The translations under genes and the position numbers were made by a program. From the NCBI GenBank assembly GCA_027347685.1, contig DAIEQM010000032.1, positions 1 to 10,887 on the forward strand: 10,887 bases of DNA, given 5' to 3'. Each line of letters starts with the position of its first letter. Position 1 is the first letter of the stretch. Below the pieces are notes generated by a model. The model saw only the letters and a list, made by a program, of their open reading frames with translations, was not told the DNA's origin and ran no database searches. Shown piece by piece: positions 1-5,467 of the stretch. This DNA comes from UBA5941 sp021824385 (GTDB lineage: Bacteria; Patescibacteriota; Microgenomatia; UBA8517).

Positions 1-48
1 AGTGAAGGTGAGGGTGCCGATCGATACCTCATTGTGAAGGCTCTGTGA
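1..48 (+). CDS. 3' end of an upstream gene (partial, unidentified)
   Basis: The first reading frame is open from base 1 to a TGA at 46-48 and encodes the C-terminal peptide SEGEGADRYLIVKAL. Its stop overlaps the GTG start of the next gene in a GTGA arrangement, which is typical of translationally coupled genes in one operon and is the main reason to accept so short a piece as coding. The fragment is too short to identify. Given the next gene, a role in envelope polysaccharide synthesis would be a guess only. Confidence 0.5.
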   Translation, partial: SEGEGADRYLIVKAL

Positions 49-1241
49 AGTATTTTATCTTCGCACTTCTTATTCTTTTTCTCCCCTCTCAGCTTGGATA
101 CCACTTTTGGCCGGAATGGTCACTTGTTCAAGGCACAAGAGTAGACTATCTCTCCCCAAACATCTATTTCACCGATATTCTAGCAATAACCTTAATTGTA
201 TTAGAAATTAAAAGTCTGCAGATTAATAGGAAACTCACTCTGTTTCTCGTTTTAGGAATGTTTTTGAATGTATCTCTTTCTACTCACCCCGTTATAAGTT
301 TGTATTCGTGGTTAAAAGTAATTGAATTTATTTTGGTTGGTTTGGTGGTATACAAAAACAAACACGCTTTTGGCAGGCTTACCACTCAAATTGCCCCGGC
401 AGTACTGATATGGACAAGTGTTCTTGCTGTTTTGCAGTGGCTGAATCGTGGTTCACTGAATGGCATTTTTTATCTTTTAGGTGAGCGGACCTTTACTACT
501 CAAACTCCGGGAATTGCACTGAGTAAAATCATGAATACGGTGTCCCTGAGGCCGTACGCGACGCTTCCCCACCCGAATGTGCTCGCTGGAGTTATTGCTG
601 TCCTCTGGTTGTATATTTTAAAAACTCATCAAAAAAACATCTTGTTCTATGTAGTGAGCGGACTTTCATTTGTCACACTTATTCTCACCGAGTCATATAG
701 CGCGTGGATTGCTTTGATTGTGTCTATTGGTTTTATTTTTTTAGAAAAACTGATAACCCTCCGCATTCAGCTTACCTGGAAACTTTTTATTGTGAGCATT
801 TTTACGCTATCGCTCACCACCCTCTTTTTTGTAAAGACTCCTCCCCTTGAAATCGCGCAATCAAACAATTCTCGTGAGCGGCTTGAACTCTTATATTTAT
901 CGGGAATTTCACTCACACAAAACCCAGTAACTGGCACAGGGCTTGGAACGTTTATCACCCAAATCCCTCAGAACGCCCAGTTGTTGCCCGCAGTCTATCG
1001 CACGCGCTCAACGAGTTGGTTGCAACCCGTGCACAATATCCCAGTACTTCTTTTTTCTGAGACTGGAATCGTGGGGATTGTTATTGCTTGTATGTTGCTT
1101 ACTTATATACCAATGAGTGCTCCTTTCGTGTTCATACTTGAAACTTCACTCTTTGATCACTACTGGATAACCTTACAAGCACCAGCCCTTTTGCTCGCAA
1201 TCCTCGTTGCACTCGCTTACAATACAAAAAAGAGCAGGTAG
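45..1241 (+). CDS. O-antigen ligase/polymerase family (Wzy/WaaL-like) membrane protein
   Basis: A 398-residue polytopic inner-membrane protein, almost entirely hydrophobic helices with short loops. Family signs are visible in order: an Arg/His-Pro-Asn segment at about 168-182 (LRPYATLPHPNVLAG), matching the conserved loop before a central helix in the Wzy_C/WaaL family; SRERLELLYLSGISLTQNPVTGTGLGTF at about 276-303, the Pro-x-x-Gly-x-Gly-x-Gly-x-Phe signature; HNIPVLLFSETGIVG at about 330-344, with the conserved His and the Glu-x-Gly; and FDHYW near 370-374, which I associate with CPR members. Family members join or polymerise undecaprenyl-linked glycans on the outer face of the membrane; acceptor and donor cannot be read here. 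The GTG at 45 is preceded by GAAGG (36-40) and overlaps the upstream stop, so the start is well supported. Length is in the family range (about 400). It could equally be a polymerase, a glycan-to-protein ligase or an uncharacterised member. Confidence 0.85.
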   Translation: MKYFIFALLILFLPSQLGYHFWPEWSLVQGTRVDYLSPNIYFTDILAITLIVLEIKSLQINRKLTLFLVLGMFLNVSLSTHPVISLYSWLKVIEFILVGLVVYKNKHAFGRLTTQIAPAVLIWTSVLAVLQWLNRGSLNGIFYLLGERTFTTQTPGIALSKIMNTVSLRPYATLPHPNVLAGVIAVLWLYILKTHQKNILFYVVSGLSFVTLILTESYSAWIALIVSIGFIFLEKLITLRIQLTWKLFIVSIFTLSLTTLFFVKTPPLEIAQSNNSRERLELLYLSGISLTQNPVTGTGLGTFITQIPQNAQLLPAVYRTRSTSWLQPVHNIPVLLFSETGIVGIVIACMLLTYIPMSAPFVFILETSLFDHYWITLQAPALLLAILVALAYNTKKSR

Positions 1242-1252
1242 GTATTCACTTT

Positions 1253-1257
1253 GGAGG
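1253..1257 (+). promoter_or_regulatory. Shine-Dalgarno GGAGG deciding the start at 1264
   Basis: GGAGG lies six bases before the ATG at 1264. It selects this ATG over an in-frame TTG at 1207, which would sit inside the preceding ligase gene and has no ribosome binding site. Confidence 0.85.
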
Positions 1258-1263
1258 TCTCTC

Positions 1264-1632
1264 ATGAAAGTTTTTCTTGTTCGCCAGCTCTGTGGAATCG
1301 TAGGTCTTCTTATTCTGTATTTCTATTTTGTTTGTGTTTTACAAACGAGGATTGGCCACGTGGAGTCTGTCTGCTTAGTGTCAACACTCGTGGTGTTACC
1401 GGGATTAGTTCATGTCATTCGTTTGCAACACGTGCCAATGGTTCGTTTTGAAGTTGTAACCTGTGGCATTGAGGCAATACTGATGTCCATTATTGCAATC
1501 GTCTGTCTCTCGCTCCTTCCGCTCTTTGGGAGTTTGAAGATTTTTATACTGGGGCTTGTAATACTAGTGGTGGCAGTACTCATATATCCATCGCATGTAT
1601 TGCGGTGGGACTATGATCATGGGCTTAAGTGA
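1264..1632 (+). CDS. Small four-helix integral membrane protein, unknown function
   Basis: A 122-residue protein that I do not recognise. Four hydrophobic segments can be seen at about residues 8-27, 35-54, 63-88 and 91-109, separated by very short loops containing Arg, His or Lys. A short polar tail (RWDYDHGLK) follows the last helix. There is no signal peptidase site and no catalytic motif that I can name. It starts 22 bases after the ligase stop with a strong GGAGG site and is followed within seven bases by an intrinsic terminator, so it is the last gene of the polysaccharide-type operon. By position it may be an accessory membrane subunit, or belong to the many small GtrA/DUF-type membrane proteins near glycan genes, but no motif proves this. 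The frame is intact and the start is well supported. Confidence 0.75.
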   Translation: MKVFLVRQLCGIVGLLILYFYFVCVLQTRIGHVESVCLVSTLVVLPGLVHVIRLQHVPMVRFEVVTCGIEAILMSIIAIVCLSLLPLFGSLKIFILGLVILVVAVLIYPSHVLRWDYDHGLK

Positions 1633-1638
1633 GCCGTG

Positions 1639-1665
1639 CGAAGGGGGCCGCTCCCCCTTCGTTTT
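1639..1665 (+). terminator. Rho-independent terminator after the ligase operon
   Basis: A perfect 9-bp stem CGAAGGGGG / CCCCCTTCG (1639-1647 with 1653-1661) closes a five-base loop CCGCT and is followed directly by TTTT (1662-1665). The stem is GC-rich and begins seven bases after the stop of the small membrane protein gene. There is no T-run on the minus strand, so it acts in the plus direction only. Confidence 0.92.
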
Positions 1666-1676
1666 CATCTTCTCTC

Positions 1677-1705
1677 CTGACAAAATTTCACTTTTGTTTT
1701 ACAAT
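1677..1705 (+). promoter_or_regulatory. Sigma70-type promoter of the RNase H gene
   Basis: CTGACA (1677-1682, five of six matches to TTGACA) is separated by exactly 17 bases from TACAAT (1700-1705, five of six to TATAAT). It sits just after the upstream terminator, where a new promoter is expected. Transcription would begin near 1711-1712, leaving a leader of about six bases before the ATG at 1718. The start point is inferred. Confidence 0.75.
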
Positions 1706-1717
1706 AGCGTCTGAGTT

Positions 1718-2134
1718 ATGCATATCATTATTCACACCGACGGAGGCTCACGAGGGAACCCAGGACCCGCAGCAAGTGCCTTCACCGTTCACACTGAAAA
1801 CAACGAAATTCTTCACGAGGAGTCTCGATTTTTAGGAAGTACCACAAACAATGTTGCAGAGTACACGGCCCTCCGAATGGCGATGGAATGGCTCAATGAT
1901 AATGCTTCAAAACTCGGTGTTCAAAAGGTGGATGTTTTGATGGACTCAGAGCTAGTCATAAAGCAGATGCGTGGAGAATATAAAATCAAAGATGGAAACC
2001 TTTCGCTTATTGCAGTGCAGATTAAACGCATTGAGCGGGAGCTTCAGCTTAGTCCTACCTACATTCATGTACGACGCGCGGAGAATGCACGTGCAGACCA
2101 GTTGGTAAATGAACGTCTGGACGCACAAAATTGA
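1718..2134 (+). CDS. rnhA: Ribonuclease HI
   Basis: A 138-residue single-domain RNase HI, which cuts the RNA strand of RNA-DNA hybrids (R-loops, Okazaki primers) using two metal ions. The fold signature is complete: first strand with TDGGSRGNPGPA (catalytic Asp8), NNVAEYTAL (Glu48), MDSELVIKQMRGEY (Asp76), and ENARADQLVN with the fourth acid Asp127, so the D-E-D-D active site is intact. The length suits the minimal form without an N-terminal hybrid-binding domain. The stretch around residues 85-94 (RGEYKIKDGNL) is close to the archaeal-type/short bacterial branch. The gene is transcribed alone from its own promoter, between a terminator and a 141-base intergenic region. There is no Shine-Dalgarno sequence and the predicted leader is only about six bases. 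The product is a soluble cytoplasmic enzyme. Confidence 0.95.
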   Translation: MHIIIHTDGGSRGNPGPAASAFTVHTENNEILHEESRFLGSTTNNVAEYTALRMAMEWLNDNASKLGVQKVDVLMDSELVIKQMRGEYKIKDGNLSLIAVQIKRIERELQLSPTYIHVRRAENARADQLVNERLDAQN

Positions 2135-2145
2135 CCATTTACTTC

Positions 2146-2206
2146 CACGGGAAACGCTTCAAAATTACCCGTGTAAGCTCTTTCAAACTTCTCTGCGTTA
2201 AAGAGC
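2146..2206 (+). other. Two consecutive stem-loops in the rnhA-DUF4012 intergenic region
   Basis: CACGGG (2146-2151) pairs with CCCGTG (2168-2173), and after three bases GCTCTTT (2177-2183) pairs with AAAGAGC (2200-2206). Both loops are 16 bases long. Neither is followed by a T-run, so they are not classical terminators. They could stabilise the 3' end of the rnhA transcript, be part of a small RNA, or be chance; the stems are only 6 and 7 bp. The rest of the 141-base region (2135-2275) holds only the DUF4012 promoter. Confidence 0.35.
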
Positions 2207-2237
2207 CAATAATATAAGTAATAACTTCATGTTCCGA

Positions 2238-2264
2238 TTGGTAACTGTTTCACCGTGATATTAT
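2238..2264 (+). promoter_or_regulatory. Extended -10 promoter of the DUF4012-bL25 operon
   Basis: TGATATTAT (2256-2264) is an extended -10 element, TGn followed by TATTAT. A partial -35, TTGGTA, lies at 2238-2243 with a short 15-base spacer, so recognition would rest mainly on the extended -10. Transcription would start near 2270-2271, only about five bases before the ATG at 2276. Confidence 0.6.
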
Positions 2265-2275
2265 GAATAACTACT

Positions 2276-4420
2276 ATGACTTTTTCCGTATACGGGCCCC
2301 AAAATGAATTTACTAATGCACTTGTTACTGAATTTGGTAAGTTAGCAAAGACTGCTCTTGCCACCACGATTGAGGAGTTGCAGACTCAAAATGCGGCGAA
2401 TATTATTGCGGTTACACCGTTTCACGACAATGTGCCGATGTCTTTCGGCAAAAAAGTTCTCCGCGTTGTTCGGACTGACACACATGACAAACTTCAAAAC
2501 AATGGAACCTACTATGTAGTCGGTCGTGTAAACATTCGAGAAGCTGCTCAAATTGTTGTGAAAAGGTTTGTTGGATTTGAATCAAGTAAAAGTTGTGTTA
2601 TTTGCCCCTCTTCAATGGTGATTGACACACCACTCGCAGTGTTTACTGTTCCCTTAGAATTGTCTTCTGAACCTTCTCTTAAGAAAGTAATTACGGTGTC
2701 TTCAAAGCCGAAGGAATTGAAAGAAATTAAGAAACAGAAATTTGCAGTACGTGTACCAAGAAAGAAACTGTCACTATCTCTCCCCCGTTATAACGTAAGG
2801 CGCTCTCTGATTTTTTTATTAATTTTTATAATATGGTTTTTCTCACTTCCCTACGTTCTTCTGATAGTGTCCGGAGCATGTTCTTACACTGCGATTAAAA
2901 CGCTCCCAAATAGAAACAGTGTTATGACGTCCCCACTCCTCCGCTGTGGCCAAGTATCTGCCCTTGGCGCAAACACTCTTCTGAATTTCTCCCCGCTCAA
3001 GTCATCGGGCAACTTACCACAGTTTATGTACGATGCCTCACAGCTTGCTCTTGAAGCGAGCAGTATTTACAAAGGACTTCCCACTCTCACGATTGATGCT
3101 CTTACTGCGGTGACCCCAGATCTGTATAAGTTGTCACGTGACATTGCAATTCTTTCGAGTAGAACAGACGAAATCGCTCAAATATCCTCACTGAGTCGAG
3201 AGCTCCCCTTTTTCTTGCACCACTCATCGCTTTTTCAAGTGTTGGCGGCAGCAGCTTCACAATCGCCAGATTTACTGGGGAAACAGGAACCAAAAACGTA
3301 CTTAGTACTGTTGCAAAACAACATGGAGCTGCGACCTACTGGCGGATTTATTGGTTCGTTTTTACTGGTTGATGTTGATAATGGGGAAGTGACCGCTCAA
3401 AAAATTTATGATGTATATGACGCCGATGGACAGCTCACCGGGTTTGTAAAACCTCCCGAGGCTATCGTTAATTATTTGGGGGAGGCGAGTTGGCACCTGA
3501 GGGATAGCAACTGGGATCCTGATTTTGAAATCAGCGCCAAGCGTGCCGTATGGTTTTTGGACAAGAGTTTGAATCGGAAAGTGGATGGGGTAATAGGAGT
3601 TGATCTTGAGGTACTGAGAACGCTTATTCAACAGCTCGGGTCGATTGAAGTGCCTGATTACGGTGGAACACTGACCGCGGACAATTTTTACAGCACGATT
3701 CAATCCGAGGTACATAAGGAGTTTTTCCCCGGGTCACGCAAAAAGTCGAATTACTTAACGGCTGTGTTTAATGCGGTTCTTTCAAAATTAAACAAAGAGG
3801 GGAGTCGCAATACTATTTCACTTCTTACCGGCATTATTAAAAATTTAGATTCTCGTGACATACAATTTTATTCAACGAATGATGTATTGCAAAGTGAATT
3901 TAACAAAGCGGGGATCGCAGGGGCAGTTTCAGTAAACAGCCTTGGATTTGTTGAAGCAAACGTGGGAGTTAATAAAGCGAATCAATATATAGAGCGGGCT
4001 GGCTCATGGAAATTAGAAAAAGAGGGGAGTGGCACTATTGCAGTTACGGGTAAACTTGAATTTACTAATACGGCACAGTCAGCAAGTGATGAAACTCGGT
4101 ATCGGGTATATCTTCGAACATTTGCTCCAAAGGGGAGTGTACTTGAGTCGCTCCGCATAAACGTAGGTGGGGTAATGCAGGCAATTGTTCCGGAAAAAGA
4201 GACGCTACCTCAGAGAGAACAGGAAGGTGCTTTTTTTGAATTGAAGGCGGGGGAGAAGGCATTGGTTACTGTTTCGTGGAGTTGCCCCCCTGCAACTGAC
4301 ATTTCTCTTTGGAAGCAAGGAGGAGTACTTCCATACCCAATATCGGTGTCTGTGTTGACCGGAGGGCCCTCGAGGCAGTACAATACAACGTTTGGACAAG
4401 ATGAGCATATAGAGCTTTAA
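2276..4420 (+). CDS. DUF4012 domain-containing membrane-anchored protein
   Basis: A 714-residue protein. Residues 1-130 form a soluble N-terminal part that I cannot assign. A Lys/Arg-rich linker (about 136-176) leads to one strong membrane helix (about 177-199). The remainder, on the far side of the membrane if the positive-inside rule holds, contains a helical region (about 245-335) and then the DUF4012 hallmark at about 342-365 (YLVLLQNNMELRPTGGFIGSF), continuing with SNWDPDFEISAKRAVWFLDK (411-430) and VDGVIGVDLEVLRTLIQQLG (436-455). A beta-rich C-terminal module follows (about 565-714), starting KANQYIERAGSWKLE. The biochemical role of DUF4012 is not established; the family is frequent in CPR bacteria and Gram-positives and is usually thought to act in the envelope. 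The ATG at 2276 is the first in-frame start after the extended -10 promoter and lacks a Shine-Dalgarno site. The stop is four bases before the bL25 start, implying one operon. Confidence 0.88.
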   Translation: MTFSVYGPQNEFTNALVTEFGKLAKTALATTIEELQTQNAANIIAVTPFHDNVPMSFGKKVLRVVRTDTHDKLQNNGTYYVVGRVNIREAAQIVVKRFVGFESSKSCVICPSSMVIDTPLAVFTVPLELSSEPSLKKVITVSSKPKELKEIKKQKFAVRVPRKKLSLSLPRYNVRRSLIFLLIFIIWFFSLPYVLLIVSGACSYTAIKTLPNRNSVMTSPLLRCGQVSALGANTLLNFSPLKSSGNLPQFMYDASQLALEASSIYKGLPTLTIDALTAVTPDLYKLSRDIAILSSRTDEIAQISSLSRELPFFLHHSSLFQVLAAAASQSPDLLGKQEPKTYLVLLQNNMELRPTGGFIGSFLLVDVDNGEVTAQKIYDVYDADGQLTGFVKPPEAIVNYLGEASWHLRDSNWDPDFEISAKRAVWFLDKSLNRKVDGVIGVDLEVLRTLIQQLGSIEVPDYGGTLTADNFYSTIQSEVHKEFFPGSRKKSNYLTAVFNAVLSKLNKEGSRNTISLLTGIIKNLDSRDIQFYSTNDVLQSEFNKAGIAGAVSVNSLGFVEANVGVNKANQYIERAGSWKLEKEGSGTIAVTGKLEFTNTAQSASDETRYRVYLRTFAPKGSVLESLRINVGGVMQAIVPEKETLPQREQEGAFFELKAGEKALVTVSWSCPPATDISLWKQGGVLPYPISVSVLTGGPSRQYNTTFGQDEHIEL

Positions 4421-4424
4421 CTTT

Positions 4425-5087
4425 ATGAAAAAACACACACTACACGCCGAAAAAAGAGAACTCACCGGTAGGAAAGTACGACGCCTTAGAAAAGAAGGCA
4501 TTATTCCTGCGACTCTTTATGGCAAAGGCAAGAAATCCCAGAACGTACAAACTTCTGAAGAGCTTTTTATTCCAACATATAAAGAAGTCGGGGAGACTGG
4601 ATTAGTTGAGCTTACACTCGAGGGAAAGAAGCACGCCGTGCTTATTAGTAATATTCAAATTCACCCCGTAACCGGATCTGCTATTCACATCGATTTCCGA
4701 GAAGTCGACTTGACTGAAAAAGTCAAAGCTTCAGTTCCCGTTGAACTCGTTGGAGAGAGCCCTGCTGAAAAGTCTGGAATTGGAACAGCAGTACTCATGG
4801 TGAACGAAATTGAAGTCGAAGCACTTCCAGGCGATCTTCCTGAAAACTTTGAAGTTGACGCGACAATTCTTACTGAAGTTGACCAAGTGTTTACCGTATC
4901 AGATCTTAAGTACGACAAGAGTAAGATCGAAGTACAATCTGAGGCCGATTTGGTGCTCGCCAAGGTAGAGCCACCTCAGAAGGAAGAAGTAATAGAAGCA
5001 CCAATTGAGACAGAAGTGATCGGAGAGAAACAGAAAGATGGTGAAGAGGCAACCGACGTGTCTACTGACGACAAAAAGTCAGAATAA
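4425..5087 (+). CDS. rplY: 50S ribosomal protein bL25, long Ctc/TL5 form
   Basis: A 220-residue cytoplasmic ribosomal protein that binds 5S rRNA in the large subunit. The N-terminal barrel (about 1-95) shows the classic RRLRKEGIIPATLYGKG at 19-35 and HPVTGSAIHIDFREV at 80-94. The second beta domain of the TL5/Ctc type (about 96-183) contains EVEALPGDLPENFEVD at 130-145. A charged tail rich in Glu, Lys and Asp (about 183-220) is low complexity and probably disordered, a common feature of long forms. The gene starts four bases after the DUF4012 stop without a convincing Shine-Dalgarno sequence, so reinitiation after the upstream gene is likely. There is no intrinsic terminator in the plus direction after its stop; the hairpin at 5102-5120 has its T-run on the other strand. 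The product name is secure; rplY and ctc are both used as symbols. Confidence 0.95.
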   Translation: MKKHTLHAEKRELTGRKVRRLRKEGIIPATLYGKGKKSQNVQTSEELFIPTYKEVGETGLVELTLEGKKHAVLISNIQIHPVTGSAIHIDFREVDLTEKVKASVPVELVGESPAEKSGIGTAVLMVNEIEVEALPGDLPENFEVDATILTEVDQVFTVSDLKYDKSKIEVQSEADLVLAKVEPPQKEEVIEAPIETEVIGEKQKDGEEATDVSTDDKKSE

Positions 5088-5096
5088 TTTTGCTCG

Positions 5097-5120
5097 AAAA
5101 AGCGGGGACCTGTGCCCCGC
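5097..5120 (-). terminator. Rho-independent terminator of the minus-strand array
   Basis: On the minus strand GCGGGG (5120-5115) pairs with CCCCGC (5107-5102) around a seven-base loop and is followed by TTTTT (5101-5097). It begins six bases after the stop of the winged-helix gene and closes the vanW-tsaD-valS-regulator array. In the plus direction the hairpin is followed by CAGCAG with no T-run, so bL25 transcription is not terminated here in the usual way. Confidence 0.85.
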
Positions 5121-5126
5121 CAGCAG

Positions 5127-5402
5127 TTACTTCAACTTAACCCTCAATCGAAATCCCCAGCCGTGAATCGTTTCAATTTCAATGTTTGAATTGCAGTCTC
5201 GGAGTCTCTTTCGGATGCTACTAATTATTACATTAATAGATGACTCTCTCCCAATATTGTCACCCCAAACTCGCAGAGCAAGATTTGGTTTAGATAACGA
5301 CTTTTCTTTTTCTCCTGCAAGTGCAATCAACAGCCTTTGTTGTGTTTGAGTAAGGCTTGCGAGAGCATTCTCGAACTCGTTACTTCCAACAAAATCTACC
5401 AT
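5127..5402 (-). CDS. Stand-alone OmpR/PhoB-type winged-helix DNA-binding protein
   Basis: A 91-residue protein that is essentially one Trans_reg_C (OmpR/PhoB effector) domain. LTQTQQRLLIALAG (17-30) is the first helix after the beta sheet, SLSKPNLALRVWGDN (35-49) the second helix with the typical VWG, ESSINVIISSIRKRLRD (53-69) the recognition helix, and IEIETIHGWGFRLRV (74-88) the wing hairpin with the TxxGxGaRL pattern. There is no receiver domain: only about 16 residues precede the fold, so there is no phosphoacceptor Asp and no partner kinase is seen in the window. It should bind DNA as a cytoplasmic regulator; targets are unknown. The gene lies 61 bases after valS, has its own promoter, a leader of about 30 bases and the best Shine-Dalgarno site in the window, and ends at a terminator. 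Autoregulation or control of the neighbouring genes is possible but not shown. Confidence 0.85.
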   Translation of the reverse strand: MVDFVGSNEFENALASLTQTQQRLLIALAGEKEKSLSKPNLALRVWGDNIGRESSINVIISSIRKRLRDCNSNIEIETIHGWGFRLRVKLK

Positions 5403-5409
5403 TTAAGAT

Positions 5410-5415
5410 CTCCTT
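5410..5415 (-). promoter_or_regulatory. Strong Shine-Dalgarno AAGGAG of the winged-helix gene
   Basis: AAGGAG is seven bases upstream of the ATG at 5402 on the minus strand. It fixes the start, and contrasts with valS, rnhA and DUF4012, which have none. Confidence 0.88.
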
Positions 5416-5438
5416 CTCGTGAATTTGTTGCGAAGGCA

Positions 5439-5467
5439 ATTATAAGAGCATTTTTGAAGAAACTCAA
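5439..5467 (-). promoter_or_regulatory. Promoter of the winged-helix gene, -35 over the valS stop codon
   Basis: Reading the minus strand, TTGAGT (5467-5462, four of six) is followed after 17 bases by a perfect TATAAT (5444-5439). The TGA inside the -35 box is the valS stop codon (5466-5464). The predicted start near 5432 gives a leader of about 30 bases that contains the Shine-Dalgarno site. Confidence 0.7.

Noticed and set aside
1207..1263. TTG-initiated N-terminal extension of the small membrane protein (19 extra residues)
   Set aside because: It overlaps the end of the ligase gene, has no ribosome site, and the ATG at 1264 has a GGAGG at ideal spacing.
2135..2275. Small gene or tRNA in the 141-base intergenic region
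   Set aside because: No frame of meaningful length with a start signal, and no cloverleaf or T-loop sequence; only two stem-loops and a promoter are visible.
3362..3715. 117-codon open frame antisense to DUF4012
   Set aside because: It lies wholly inside the DUF4012 domain coding region, shows no family motif or ribosome site, and is explained by the codon bias of the opposite strand.
4205..4501. Antisense frame across the DUF4012-bL25 junction
   Set aside because: No motif or regulatory signal, and the sense genes are well supported.
5102..5120. Hairpin as a bidirectional terminator that would also end bL25 transcription
   Set aside because: In the plus direction the stem is followed by CAGCAGTTAC with no T-run; only the minus strand has TTTTT after the stem.
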